Part shown: positions 10,501-21,403 of the stretch, one piece after another | Numbering within the stretch: position 1 is the stretch's first letter | How the letters are laid out: every line of letters begins with the position of its first letter | Assembly: GCA_945860065.1 (NCBI GenBank) | Contig: CAMAPI010000006.1 | Location: 1-55,602 of the forward strand | Length of the DNA: 55,602 nucleotides | Direction: 5' to 3' | DNA from: Chryseobacterium gleum | Lineage (GTDB): Bacteria; Bacteroidota; Bacteroidia; Flavobacteriales_D; Crocinitomicaceae | The notes under the pieces: generated by a model | Told to the model about the DNA's origin: nothing | Seen by the model: the letters and a program-made list of their open reading frames with translations, nothing else | Database searches by the model: none | Translations under genes and position numbers: made by a program

Positions 10501-10906
10501 AATGGATGAATTGCGTTCAGCCGTACGAAATGCTTCCTACGAGCAAAAGGATCCGCTTGTTGTCTACAAATTAGAGTCTTATGAATTATTCCGCTCGATG
10601 TTGAATCGCTTAAATGAAGAAGCGGTTGAATTATTGATGAAGTTAGATGTTCCCGTGGAACAAGCTGTTCAAGGAACCAATCAGGAAGCGCGTCAAAATA
10701 ATTACCAACAAGCACAAACAAATCAATCGGTTTCATCAACACCAACACCTTCTTTCGAAGGAAGACAAGGTTACGATCAAGCGATTGCGAACTCCATGCC
10801 ACAACCGGAAAAACGTCAACCAATTATTGCCGAACCAAAGGTGAATCGAAATGATGCGTGTCCGTGTGGAAGTGGTAAGAAGTATAAGCAATGTCACGGT
10901 AAATAA
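7562..10906 (+). CDS. secA: Preprotein translocase ATPase SecA
   Basis: A 1114-residue SecA, about 200 residues longer than that of E. coli, as usual in Bacteroidota. It powers export of unfolded proteins through SecYEG. Seen: coiled-coil-rich N-terminal insert (about 45-100), Walker A in MQTGEGKTL, DEVDS Walker B, a long lineage-typical insert around 330-520 before the substrate-binding region, helicase motifs TNMAGRGTDIKLG and QLRGRAGRQGDPG, and a C-terminal zinc motif CPCGSGKKYKQCH. Start 7562 (MIGDILKSIFG) is chosen because the upstream in-frame GTG at 7535 overlaps the -7 box. The stop overlaps the next ATG by 1 nt. Confidence 0.98.
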   Translation: MIGDILKSIFGDKNAKDKKLYWPYVELAVAAHEHIKTLSDEQLRQKSREFQHQIGEEKERLEHQLADLRKKAESLETSINEKEDLFDQIDKLEKEVDAQIEETLIKILPEAFAVVKETAYRWAMNGQLVVSAEEFDRELAKKKDGITIEGDKAIWHNEWTAAGGHIKWNMVHYDVQLMGGAVLHKGNISEMQTGEGKTLVATLPVYLNALAGKGVHIVTVNDYLAKRDSEWMGPLYQFHGLSVDCIDKHRPNSKERRQAYLADITFGTNNEFGFDYLRDNMAGHVDDLVQRKHHFAIVDEVDSVLIDDARTPLIISGPTPKGDEHEFHELKPRIERVVDAQKQYVQQCLAEAKKMLTVINEAPEDKNEAKRMLEDGGIALLRAHRGLPKNRTLIKFLSEPGIRVHLQKTENFYMAEQGKNMKKIDAELFFVIDEKNNTIELTDRGIDLVSGKDDRNFFVMPDIGDEIAKLQKQNLEKENYLEQKDVLVREYSIKSERIHSINQLLKAYTLFEKEVEYVILEGKVKIVDESTGRILEGRRYSDGLHQAIEAKENVEVEAATQTYATVTLQNYFRMYHKLAGMTGTAETEAKEFWDIYKLDVVTVPTNRAVSRLDLDDFVYKSAREKYNAVILEVEELVAAGRPVLVGTTTVEISELLSRMLQMKKIQHQVLNAKYHQKEAEIIANAGLAGAVTIATNMAGRGTDIKLGEGVKEAGGLAIVGTERHDSRRVDRQLRGRAGRQGDPGSSRFFVSLEDDLMRKFGSERIAKLMDRMGLKEGEVISAGMVSKSIERAQKKVEENNFGVRKNLLEYDDVMNSQRKAIYKKRKNALFGDRLDIDIDNMFFELCETTVQQYGGSEFHDFERELLRIIGIESPVTTQEFSNMSRTDLTDKIYDSMKASYERKCDKIASRALPQIKHVHENLSDKFKDMVFPLTDGRRELQLIVNIEEAYKSEGKNISKAFEKNVILSKIDDEWKEHLREMDELRSAVRNASYEQKDPLVVYKLESYELFRSMLNRLNEEAVELLMKLDVPVEQAVQGTNQEARQNNYQQAQTNQSVSSTPTPSFEGRQGYDQAIANSMPQPEKRQPIIAEPKVNRNDACPCGSGKKYKQCHGK

Positions 10907-11676
10907 TGATGAATGTAAAAAATATGCGCATTGCTTTTATTGGCTCCGGAAGAGTAGCTACAGAACTTGCACTTATTTTTCGCTTCAAAGGGATTGAAAT
11001 TACGGGGATTTCGAGTAGAAATCAGGATAGTGGTTCGAAGCTTGCTTCCCGCTTAGATTGTCCCTTCATCTTAGACCCAAACAACTTAGACGCTGACTTA
11101 ATCATCATTGCGACCAATGATGCATCGGTTCGAACATTGTGCGCTTCTTTAAGTGAAGATAAACTCATCGCGTATACTGCAGGGGCTGTCGATTTAGCTG
11201 ATTTATCGCGCGATCATTCTGGCGTATTTTACCCGCTGCAAACCTTTACGAAAGACCGACATTTAACGGTAGATGAAATTCCTATTTTGCTCGAATCTAA
11301 TTCTGAACTGATGCGCGATAAGATGGAATCACTGTGCGAAATCACTGGACTTACATTTGAATACTGTTCTTCTCCAGACAGACAAAAATACCATTTAGCT
11401 GCTGTTTTCGTAAATAATTTCGTTAATCACATCATCCATAAAGCGCAAGTGAAATTGGTTCAGGACGGATTAAATTGGGACATGTTAAAACCACTTTTAG
11501 AAGAGACCATTGCCAAACTTGGTGACTTTTCAGCTTTCGATGCCCAAACGGGTCCAGCAAAACGAAATGATCAAGCCACCATGCTCACACATCAAGCGCT
11601 ATTGAAAGGTGAGGAATTAAACATCTACGAAGTGCTTTCTCGAAGCATTCAAAATACCCATAACGAACATGACTAG
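10906..11676 (+). CDS. Rossmann-fold DUF2520 protein
   Basis: A 256-residue protein with an N-terminal NAD(P)-type Rossmann motif IAFIGSGRVA and a C-terminal helical DUF2520 domain containing FYPLQTFTKD and the motif YHLAAVFVNNFVNH. It resembles F420- or NADP-dependent oxidoreductases, but no reaction has been established for the family as far as I know. The ATG overlaps the secA stop by 1 nt; ATGs at 10909 and 10924 are alternative starts. It overlaps kdsC by 8 nt, so the three genes form a translationally coupled run. Confidence 0.85.
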   Translation: MMNVKNMRIAFIGSGRVATELALIFRFKGIEITGISSRNQDSGSKLASRLDCPFILDPNNLDADLIIIATNDASVRTLCASLSEDKLIAYTAGAVDLADLSRDHSGVFYPLQTFTKDRHLTVDEIPILLESNSELMRDKMESLCEITGLTFEYCSSPDRQKYHLAAVFVNNFVNHIIHKAQVKLVQDGLNWDMLKPLLEETIAKLGDFSAFDAQTGPAKRNDQATMLTHQALLKGEELNIYEVLSRSIQNTHNEHD

Positions 11677-12187
11677 CTACAAACATGCCTTGAATCACAT
11701 CAACACCTTTATTTTCGATGTAGACGGAGTATTTACAGATGGGAAAGTGTATTTATTGAAGGATGAAATCGTTCGTACAATCAACTCAAAAGACGCTTAT
11801 GCTATTCAATATGCAGCGAAAATGGGCTATAAAATCTTTGCGATTACTGGAGGAAATTCGATAGAAGTTCGTGACTGCTTGCTCGGACTGGGAATGAATC
11901 GCGTGTATCTCGGTGCACACAGTAAGTTGATTTGTTACGAAGAAATCAAAGCAGAGTTTAACTTGACAGACAAAGAAATCGCTTACATGGGAGATGATAT
12001 CCCTGACATTCCGGTGTTAAAAGTTGCTGGACTTTCTGCTTGTCCACAAGATGCCGTCAGCGATGTAAAAAGTGTTGTCGATTACCAAAGTCCTTTTGAT
12101 GGTGGGAAAACCTGTGTCCGTGACCTCATCGAACAAACACTACGCGTACAAGGAAAATGGTTGAGCGATAAAGCGTATCAATGGTGA
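11669..12187 (+). CDS. kdsC: KdsC-type 3-deoxy-D-manno-octulosonate 8-phosphate phosphatase
   Basis: A 172-residue HAD phosphatase without a cap domain, as in KdsC. The nucleophile motif is FIFDVDGVFTDG (Asp17 and Asp19), followed by FAITGG (motif II Thr) and AYMGDDIPD (motif IV acidic pair). KdsC removes the phosphate from KDO 8-phosphate on the way to lipopolysaccharide inner core. No kdsA or kdsB is in the window, so a related HAD specificity is possible. It overlaps the DUF2520 gene by 8 nt, and its stop is 1 nt from the stop of the convergent kinase gene, with no terminator between. Confidence 0.85.
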   Translation: MTSYKHALNHINTFIFDVDGVFTDGKVYLLKDEIVRTINSKDAYAIQYAAKMGYKIFAITGGNSIEVRDCLLGLGMNRVYLGAHSKLICYEEIKAEFNLTDKEIAYMGDDIPDIPVLKVAGLSACPQDAVSDVKSVVDYQSPFDGGKTCVRDLIEQTLRVQGKWLSDKAYQW

Positions 12188-12188
12188 T

Positions 12189-13218
12189 TTAATCATGCAA
12201 GCCGATTTCCTCTAACATTTGCAGTTGATTACTTGCTCGACGAAGGTTGTGATTTTCGTCCTCTACCCAATAATATTGATCCCCAGTGAGGTAATCACTT
12301 AGAAAGCGCAGACCTTGGATATACATCACCGCTTTTGCCCCGAGTAGGATGTTTTCCCGTTCCAAATCGCTCAAGTTATCATTCATCGGTCCTTCAAAAT
12401 ACCCATTTAGCAACTCCTTCAATATCTGTGGATTAAATGCTTTTTTCTCTTGACTATCTTCCGTTCCCACTTGACAAAACGACCGAATCATGTCTCCAAA
12501 GTCATACAAAATACTTCCAGCCATAATGGTGTCCCAATCGATGAGTGCACAAACATCTTCTCCATCCTCATTAAATAAAAAATTACTCAATTTTGGGTCT
12601 GCATGAATGATGCGCACCGGTAATTTTGGTAGTAGCAATAGATAACGATTGAGAATCCCCTCATGTTCCACTAGTTTCTGAATCAAATAATTCGCTTGCG
12701 TGAGTCGATATGGAATGGCTACTTTCAATGCGTGTCGGTAATCTTTCCGCCGTTTCTTAAAATCTAGGAAGCCAGGAATGCTTTCGTGTAACTGATCTTT
12801 TGGAAAGTCCAAGAGGTAAGAATGAAATTCGCTTAAGGCCTTTGCCGCAGCGAACGCCTGTGAATGTTTACCCAAAACTTCTAAACTTTTACTTGGAAAA
12901 ATGGCTTTAAACATGCGCCAAGTTTGTCCTTTATGATCCAGCAGCAAAAAACTCCCATCTGCATTTGCCAACATCGTTAAACAGGTTTTCGGATATCCTT
13001 TCTGCTCGAGAAACTTCGCAATGCGCTGTTGGTTCATGACAACTAGGTTGGGATTACGGAAAACTTGGGTATTCACTCCTTGAAGGACAAAATAGCTATC
13101 ATTCATTGCTTCCACAAGGAACGTTTTATGAATGAGTCCACCCTTTAGTAGACTTATCCGCTGGACTTTTGTCCCGACCGACTTCAAAAAGTCGTTGGCC
13201 ACCGATCGTTCCAACTGC

Positions 13219-13226
<8 letters not shown>
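12189..13226 (-). CDS. Aminoglycoside-phosphotransferase-fold sugar kinase (NahK-like)
   Basis: A 345-residue kinase. The catalytic loop HADPKLSN (His208, Asp210, Asn215) and the metal-binding IDWDT (Asp230, Asp232) followed by YDFGDMIR match the aminoglycoside phosphotransferase/choline kinase fold, and this wording resembles N-acetylhexosamine 1-kinases. Those enzymes phosphorylate the anomeric carbon of GlcNAc or GalNAc. Here the start overlaps the nucleotidyltransferase by 8 nt, which in turn overlaps a GH109-like gene. A kinase plus uridylyl- or similar transferase is exactly what an NDP-sugar salvage route needs. The exact sugar (GalNAc, GlcNAc, MurNAc) is inferred, not shown. Confidence 0.75.
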
Positions 13227-15499
<2,273 letters not shown>

Positions 15500-15560
15500 C
15501 TAAAAAAGTTCATCTGATAAGTCGAACATACCGGCTGATTCTTTGCTTGGAGCGTAGTGC

Positions 15561-16319
15561 TTATTTTTTAGTAAAATCCAAATTGTAGGTTGTAGAAATC
15601 CACAAAGTATGATTGCGTTCCATTTTTAATCCGTCCGTTTTTACAACGAATTGATTTAGGTATCCCACTTGAACATTGACATTCTTGTCGAAACGCCATC
15701 CCAAAGCCGCAATGAAACGATTTTGGTCCATGATGTTTTTCCCAATTCCAGAACCGAAGCCTAAAAACACTTCATCATTGACATTCATAAACAAGGTGTT
15801 GTCTGTCAGTTCTTTTCGTGACAATGGAATCAAGGCCATGGCTCTGTAACGCAAACGTTGGCGAAAAACCGGGTCCACTTGAAGGATGTTATTCGCTGCA
15901 TCCTTCGCATATTGTTCCATGAATCGTTGTTCCAAACGGTAGCGGTGTTGAACCTCTACGTTGCCAATTTTACTTTTCAAATTCACTTGTTCGAAAATCC
16001 GGTTTTCATCAAACTCGTGAAGAATCGGTTGCGCACCGTATGGATAGGTTTTCACCCATGCAAATCCTGCCATGACCGAGACATTCGGATTCACGCTGTA
16101 TTCCAATCCGAAGCGCAATAAGGATTGCTGCCAAGACTTAAATCCATCCGCACGACGCCATTGGTATTCTGTCATCAAACTGAATTTATCTGTTAGTTTG
16201 TGTGTACCGACATACATCGCCCATCCATGAGTTTGTGGGCTAATGATTTTTTGGGCAATAAGTTGTTTGTTTATAAAAACTAAACCAAAAATAAATGGAA
16301 GGATTTTAATGAACTTCAT
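15561..16319 (-). CDS. DUF2490 outer-membrane beta-barrel protein
   Basis: A 252-residue protein with a signal peptide ending near FINKQLIAQ, then alternating-polarity strands such as FSLMTEYQWRRADG and LLRFGLEYSV, and a C-terminal strand HTLWISTTYNLDF ending close to the terminus. This matches DUF2490, a family of small predicted outer-membrane barrels common in Bacteroidota and of unknown role. It stands alone between the GH109 operon and rocD, and I see no clear promoter upstream. Confidence 0.75.
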   Translation of the reverse strand: MKFIKILPFIFGLVFINKQLIAQKIISPQTHGWAMYVGTHKLTDKFSLMTEYQWRRADGFKSWQQSLLRFGLEYSVNPNVSVMAGFAWVKTYPYGAQPILHEFDENRIFEQVNLKSKIGNVEVQHRYRLEQRFMEQYAKDAANNILQVDPVFRQRLRYRAMALIPLSRKELTDNTLFMNVNDEVFLGFGSGIGKNIMDQNRFIAALGWRFDKNVNVQVGYLNQFVVKTDGLKMERNHTLWISTTYNLDFTKK

Positions 16320-16488
16320 AAATATTTCTCAATTCGAATAAAATATTTTTGTACAAAATAAACAAACATCCTATATGATTTATATTCTTTCAATTGTTGA
16401 CTATTTAGTACCTCAAATTAATACTCGAAGGTAAACAAATAAAAAGATTTCCATGATTCCAAGCAATAGATTTCACATTTCTAATTCC

Positions 16489-16496
16489 TATCTTTG
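16489..16496 (+). promoter_or_regulatory. -7 promoter box of rocD
   Basis: TATCTTTG, a perfect TAnnTTTG match, 30 nt before ATG 16527. It overlaps the alternative TTG start at 16494, which supports the later ATG. Confidence 0.6.
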
Positions 16497-16526
16497 TCTT
16501 CAAGTCATCAACGTTTATTCGCAATT

Positions 16527-17792
16527 ATGAGTCAAGCAAACCAACACATCGCATTAGAAGACCAATACGGAGCACATAACTACCATCCACTACCTGTTGT
16601 ATTGGCAAAAGGAGAAGGTGTTTTCGTTTGGGATGTGGACGGAAAAAAATATTTTGATTTCCTTTCTGCTTACTCTGCTGTAAACCAAGGACATTGTCAT
16701 CCGAAAATCACGAAAGCATTGATTGATCAAGCGCAAACCTTGGCCTTGACTTCGCGTGCTTTTTACAACGACACACTGGGACAGTACGAGAAATTTGTGA
16801 CGGAAACCTTTGGATTCGATAAGGTATTACCGATGAATACGGGCGCAGAAGCGGTGGAAACAGCGATTAAATTATGCCGCAAATGGGCGTATGAGAAAAA
16901 AGGGATTGAAGAAAATCAGGCGGTAATTGTTGTGTGCGAAGGGAATTTCCACGGACGCACCACCACCATCGTTTCGTTTTCTAGCGATCCAGATTCGTTT
17001 CAGAATTTTGGTCCTTTCCCAGCTGGATTCGTATCCATTCCATATGATGACATTCCTGCGCTTGAAGCAGCGTTAAAAGGAAAAAATGTTGCTGGATTCC
17101 TAGTAGAACCGATTCAAGGAGAAGCGGGAGTGTACACACCAGCGGATAATTATTTATCCGAAGCCAAACGACTTTGCCTAGAAAATGGCGTGTTATTTAT
17201 CGCGGATGAAGTTCAAACAGGCATCGCCCGTACCGGAAGTTTATTAGCGACCTGTGGAAACTGTACTTGTGAGCACAAATGTGAGCGTCAAACAACAACA
17301 TACAATCGTCCAGATATCCTGATTTTAGGAAAAGCACTTTCCGGAGGTGTTTATCCAGTTTCTGCGGTACTTGCGGATGACGAAATCATGATGGTCATCA
17401 AACCTGGACAACACGGTTCAACCTTTGGTGGAAATCCAATCGCTGCGAAAGTAGCTGTCGCTGCGTTAGAAGTCGTTTACGAAGAAAAGTTGATTCAAAA
17501 CGCCCGACGTTTAGGTGAACTATTCCGAAAAGAAATGAACCGCATCATTGAAAGCAATGAATTGATTTTAAACGTTCGCGGAAAAGGATTGTTAAACGCC
17601 ATCGTGGTAAACGATTCTCCAGATAGTCAAACCGCATGGAACCTTTGCGTGGCCTTGAAAGAAAATGGACTACTCGCAAAACCAACCCACGGAAACATCA
17701 TTCGCTTTGCACCACCATTGGTCATCACGGAATATCAACTGATGGAATGTGTGCTAATTATCGAAAAAACGATTCAAAACTTCCAAAAATAG
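16527..17792 (+). CDS. rocD: Ornithine--oxo-acid transaminase
   Basis: A 421-residue PLP enzyme that converts ornithine and 2-oxoglutarate to glutamate semialdehyde and glutamate. Seen: the N-terminal [45 protein letters not shown], the PLP-ring Asp in [14 protein letters not shown], and the Schiff-base Lys in [15 protein letters not shown]. Between the last two motifs is an unusual cysteine-rich insert [10 protein letters not shown] (residues 243-252). Start 16527 (MSQANQ) is chosen because the upstream TTG at 16494 lies inside the promoter. Confidence 0.95.
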   Translation: MSQANQHIALEDQYGAHNYHPLPVVLAKGEGVFVWDVDGKKYFDFLSAYSAVNQGHCHPKITKALIDQAQTLALTSRAFYNDTLGQYEKFVTETFGFDKVLPMNTGAEAVETAIKLCRKWAYEKKGIEENQAVIVVCEGNFHGRTTTIVSFSSDPDSFQNFGPFPAGFVSIPYDDIPALEAALKGKNVAGFLVEPIQGEAGVYTPADNYLSEAKRLCLENGVLFIADEVQTGIARTGSLLATCGNCTCEHKCERQTTTYNRPDILILGKALSGGVYPVSAVLADDEIMMVIKPGQHGSTFGGNPIAAKVAVAALEVVYEEKLIQNARRLGELFRKEMNRIIESNELILNVRGKGLLNAIVVNDSPDSQTAWNLCVALKENGLLAKPTHGNIIRFAPPLVITEYQLMECVLIIEKTIQNFQK

Positions 17793-17845
17793 GAGAACGC
17801 TCAATTATCCTTTTCATTATCACTTCCGTTTAGCACCAAATCCAC

Positions 17846-17853
17846 TATATTTG
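17846..17853 (+). promoter_or_regulatory. -7 promoter box of the phosphohexomutase gene
   Basis: TATATTTG, a perfect TAnnTTTG match, ending 17 nt before the proposed TTG start at 17871. Confidence 0.5.
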
Positions 17854-17870
17854 GCCAAAAATAGTAGACT

Positions 17871-19280
17871 TTGGTACAGAAAATAAAATTTGGAACAGAC
17901 GGATGGAGAGCAATCATTGCTGATGACTTTACCGTTGAGAATGTTGCTCGCGTAACAGAAGCAACTGGAATTTGGTTAAAGAAAACGTATGTCAATCCGA
18001 GTGTCATCGTTGGACACGATTGTCGTTTCGCCGGTGAACTATTCATGGAAACAGCCGTGAAAGTACTCGTAGCACAAGGAATTCCTGTGCGTATGTCACG
18101 TGGATTCGTTTCCACTCCGATGATTTCTTTGGCAGCATTTCAATTTGAATGCGAAGTCGGAATCATCTTGACAGCAAGTCATAATCCACCATCATACAAC
18201 GGATTCAAATTGAAAGCATTCTTTGGTGGACCATTAGAACCAGAAAAAGTTCAAGAAGTGGAGGACATCATTCCGGATGTGTGTACCATCGATTATAAAG
18301 TTGTAAACATTGATGCAGCGATTCAAGCTGGAAAAATAGAAATCGTAGACATCGAAACGCGCTACGTGGATCACGTGAAAAAGTACTTTGACCTCGATGC
18401 GATTTCGAATTCTGGTTTGAACTTAGTGTACGATGCGATGTACGGAGCCGGACAACGCGTGATGCCATTAATCCTTCCAAAGACTCACTTATTGCATTGC
18501 GATTACAATCCATCTTTCCACGGACAAGCACCTGAACCGATTGCGAAAAACTTACAGGAATTGGCTGCGTACATCAAAGCAGATGGAAACATTTCTTGTG
18601 CCTTAGCAACGGACGGCGATGCCGATCGCATTGGACTGTACAATGGAAAAGGTGAATTCATCGATTCTCACCACATCATCCTCTTGTTGATTCACTACAT
18701 GGTGAAATACAAACAAATGACTGGAAAAGTAGTCATCGCTTTCAGTGTGACTCCTCGCGTAGAGAAATTATGTGCGCATTATGGACTCGAAATTCAAACC
18801 ACAAAAATTGGATTTAAGGAAATCGCAACCATTATGGTGAAGGACGATGTCCTCATCGGTGGGGAAGAATCCGGAGGGATTGCTGTGAAAGGACACATTC
18901 CAGAGCGCGATGGAATCTGGATGGGATTAATCATCTGGGAATTCATGGCGAAATCCGGTAAGTCACTGGATGAGTTGATTGATGAAGTATATGAAATCGT
19001 TGGTCCATTTAAATTTGAACGCAACGACCTTCACATCACAGAAGATTTAAAACAAAAAATCATTGCGAATTGCAAAGCAAATAATTACACGTCCTTCGGG
19101 AAATACCAAGTCGCTGACTTGAAAACCATCGATGGATTCAAGTATTTCTTCGACGACAAACGTTGGGTAATGATTCGTCCTTCTGGAACGGAGCCCGTTC
19201 TTCGTACGTATGCAGAAGCACCAACTTTAGAAGAAGTACGTGAAATTTTGAAAGCAACAGAAGAAACGATTTGTCGATAA
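17871..19280 (+). CDS. Phosphoglucomutase/phosphomannomutase family protein (TTG start)
   Basis: A 469-residue alpha-D-phosphohexomutase. The four domain signatures are all visible: phosphoserine loop TASHNPPSYNG, metal loop DGDADRIG, sugar-binding GEESGG, and the phosphate-binding RPSGTEP. The enzymes interconvert hexose 1- and 6-phosphates; glucose, mannose or glucosamine specificity cannot be decided. No ATG or GTG is available near the conserved N-terminus KIKFGTDGWRA, and the only fitting start is TTG 17871, 17 nt after a TATATTTG box. A strong terminator follows. Confidence 0.9.
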   Translation: MVQKIKFGTDGWRAIIADDFTVENVARVTEATGIWLKKTYVNPSVIVGHDCRFAGELFMETAVKVLVAQGIPVRMSRGFVSTPMISLAAFQFECEVGIILTASHNPPSYNGFKLKAFFGGPLEPEKVQEVEDIIPDVCTIDYKVVNIDAAIQAGKIEIVDIETRYVDHVKKYFDLDAISNSGLNLVYDAMYGAGQRVMPLILPKTHLLHCDYNPSFHGQAPEPIAKNLQELAAYIKADGNISCALATDGDADRIGLYNGKGEFIDSHHIILLLIHYMVKYKQMTGKVVIAFSVTPRVEKLCAHYGLEIQTTKIGFKEIATIMVKDDVLIGGEESGGIAVKGHIPERDGIWMGLIIWEFMAKSGKSLDELIDEVYEIVGPFKFERNDLHITEDLKQKIIANCKANNYTSFGKYQVADLKTIDGFKYFFDDKRWVMIRPSGTEPVLRTYAEAPTLEEVREILKATEETICR

Positions 19281-19302
19281 AAGAACGATTGTTCACATGA
19301 TT

Positions 19303-19336
19303 AAAAGCCCTGACAGTATCGTCGGGGCTTTTTTTT
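19303..19336 (+). terminator. Intrinsic terminator after the phosphohexomutase
   Basis: Stem AAAGCCCTGAC / GTCGGGGCTTT with loop agtatc and one G-T pair, followed by a run of eight T. The A run on the other side is short, so it is weaker for the convergent ZIP gene. Confidence 0.9.
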
Positions 19337-19361
19337 AAACAAAATCATGACGTATTAAGAT

Positions 19362-20186
19362 TTAGCCCAGGGCTACATCTAAAATCATCATTACTAGGAA
19401 ACCACCGATGAAACCAAGAACAGCGACATCTGTGTATTTGTCCCGCTGGGTTTCCGGAATCACTTCCTCCACCACCACGAAAATCATCGCTCCGGCAGCA
19501 AAAGACAATGCGAACGGCAAAATAGGTTCCATGTAGATCACGGCAATAGCTCCGATGACACCAGCTATTGGCTCAACGATCGCTGACAGTTGTCCATACA
19601 TGAAACTTTTAAAACGACTCGCCCCTGCCCTTCTTAATGGCATCGCAACGGCAAATCCTTCTGGGAAATTCTGAATACCAATTCCGATGGCTAGTGCGAT
19701 TGCTCCGGCGATGGTTGCACCTTCCATTCCGTGTGCTGCCGCACCGAAAAGAACACCGACAGCTAGTCCCTCGGGAATATTGTGCAAAGTAATCGCTAAT
19801 ACAAGTAAAGTTGTTTTATGCAATTGCGTTTTCACTCCTTCGGATTCTTCTTCCTTGAAATTGATGTGTAAGTGTGGAAGGCTTTTATCCAAAAAGAACA
19901 AAAACAAGGCTCCTAATAAAAATCCAACAGCTGCGGGCATCCATGACATCGTTGGATACAAACGTTCGGAAAGTTCGATTGATGGCAATAACAAGGACCA
20001 AAAACTAGCAGCCACCATGACACCACCGGTAAATCCTAACATGCCATCGAGGAGTCCACGGTGCATGTTTTTAAAGAAGAAAACCAAGGAAGCGCCGGCA
20101 GCAGTGACAAGCCAGGTAAAGGTTGTTGCGAGAAATGCCGCAAAAACTGGATCAATGTGTTGGAAGTAATGTTCGAGTTCTTTCAT
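19362..20186 (-). CDS. ZIP-family divalent metal transporter
   Basis: A 274-residue membrane protein with about eight hydrophobic segments. The signature HNIPEGLAVGV and a second GIQNFPEGFAVAMP give the two metal-site helices of ZIP proteins, which import zinc and sometimes iron or manganese. A soluble loop rich in His and Glu (LPHLHINFKEEESEG) separates the halves. It is monocistronic, convergent with the phosphohexomutase across a terminator. A TACATTTG box lies 14 nt before the ATG; no obvious Zur-type operator was found. Confidence 0.88.
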   Translation of the reverse strand: MKELEHYFQHIDPVFAAFLATTFTWLVTAAGASLVFFFKNMHRGLLDGMLGFTGGVMVAASFWSLLLPSIELSERLYPTMSWMPAAVGFLLGALFLFFLDKSLPHLHINFKEEESEGVKTQLHKTTLLVLAITLHNIPEGLAVGVLFGAAAHGMEGATIAGAIALAIGIGIQNFPEGFAVAMPLRRAGASRFKSFMYGQLSAIVEPIAGVIGAIAVIYMEPILPFALSFAAGAMIFVVVEEVIPETQRDKYTDVAVLGFIGGFLVMMILDVALG

Positions 20187-20200
20187 AGCTAATTCTTACA

Positions 20201-20208
20201 CAAATGTA
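20201..20208 (-). promoter_or_regulatory. -7 promoter box of the ZIP gene
   Basis: Reads TACATTTG on the minus strand, matching TAnnTTTG, 14 nt before the ATG at 20186. Confidence 0.5.
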
Positions 20209-20229
20209 AGCATCAAATGCATCGAAAAA

Positions 20230-21342
20230 TCAATTAAATCCGTTCAAAACAGCTTTTTCCTTTAAACTTTTTGAAACCGCCGTCCCGAAATCGTCCTTCG
20301 CATTTGGTGTTTGTCCTGTTTGAGTAGTCTTTACTTGTTGGATAAACGCATCTCGTTGCTTTCCTAATTGACCAATTTCACTTTGGATTTTCGCACGTTC
20401 TTCACTTTTCTGTTTGATGTACGCTTCTTTTTCCTCCGTGGATTTTCCCTTGAGTTCCTCCGGCAATTCTTCGTCCTTCAATTTTCCAACCATCGTTGAA
20501 TCCATTTTCGCTGCATCTACCATGTCCCAACTTCCATTGGAGTACACCGATTTCGATTTCACCAAGGCGCGCTCGGAAGAAACAGCGACACCTTGCAACA
20601 AGGCATTGTCATCTTCGCGTTTTTGCTTCATGCGGTTTTCCTTTCCTAAACTACCGTAAGAAATGTAGGTTTGATTCAATTGGATGTTCAACTGGTTGAT
20701 TTGCTCATCGTACGGCGTTTGAATGCTCACCACGCGGTCGTTAGAATTGATGTTGAAGTAATCACCTTTCGAACACGTTGCGCCATCTTTCCAATTCTCG
20801 CGGACACCTTGCTCATACGATCCACAATAAATCGTGTTAACGAATACATGTTTCGATTCTGCCAAACGACAAGCATCCTTGTATGAAACAGGCCCTTGAG
20901 TAAAGGGCTCATTTCCTGCGACGTAAATCATTTTTAAATCCGCAGGATCCGCAGACCAGTTTAATTGATTCAAGGAAGTCGAAATCACGGCGCCGCAATA
21001 TTCTGAGCCACCATTCGTTCGAAGTCCAAATAATTTCTCCGAAACCAAATCTAAATCACTTGTAAACGGCAACTGTTGACGGATAAAATTACTTTCAACG
21101 CTTAATCCAGCATTTCCGTAATCGTACATGGCAATTTCCAGAGTTGGCGTTTGTCCTTGGTAGGTTAATCCACTTGCCTCATTGACAATTGCCCAAATAC
21201 GTGATTTCGCTTGATCGATGAGTCCGTCCATGCTATTGGAGGTATCAAACAGAATCACCAATTGGATTCTTCGTGGACTAATTTGTGCGTAACTCACTTG
21301 ACTTACCGCGAGTACTAAAAAGGAAAAAAGGAACTGTTTCAT
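20230..21342 (-). CDS. Exported von Willebrand factor A domain protein
   Basis: A 370-residue protein. The first plausible start is ATG 21342, which gives the signal peptide MKQFLFSFLVLAVSQVSYAQ; an upstream in-frame start would place charged residues before it. The VWA domain begins at once with QLVILFDTSNSMDG, containing the metal-ion-dependent adhesion site DxSxS. About residues 230-370 are a charged, coiled-coil-like tail rich in Lys, Glu and Gln. VWA proteins mediate metal-dependent protein binding; the partner is unknown. The leader contains a GGAC/GTCC inverted repeat. The gene is followed by the ZIP gene on the same strand with 43 nt between. Confidence 0.8.
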   Translation of the reverse strand: MKQFLFSFLVLAVSQVSYAQISPRRIQLVILFDTSNSMDGLIDQAKSRIWAIVNEASGLTYQGQTPTLEIAMYDYGNAGLSVESNFIRQQLPFTSDLDLVSEKLFGLRTNGGSEYCGAVISTSLNQLNWSADPADLKMIYVAGNEPFTQGPVSYKDACRLAESKHVFVNTIYCGSYEQGVRENWKDGATCSKGDYFNINSNDRVVSIQTPYDEQINQLNIQLNQTYISYGSLGKENRMKQKREDDNALLQGVAVSSERALVKSKSVYSNGSWDMVDAAKMDSTMVGKLKDEELPEELKGKSTEEKEAYIKQKSEERAKIQSEIGQLGKQRDAFIQQVKTTQTGQTPNAKDDFGTAVSKSLKEKAVLNGFN

Positions 21343-21403
21343 CGATGTTGGACTTTTGTTTTTTGTCCGGTACAACGAAGAAGAAAAAAGGTTCAGGGGA
21401 AAG

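Noticed and set aside
19303-19336. Similar GC-rich hairpins at 19303, 26649 and 26742 as a repeat family or CRISPR-like unit
   Set aside because: Each lies just past a stop codon and is followed by a T run, so they are intrinsic terminators; there are no regular spacers.
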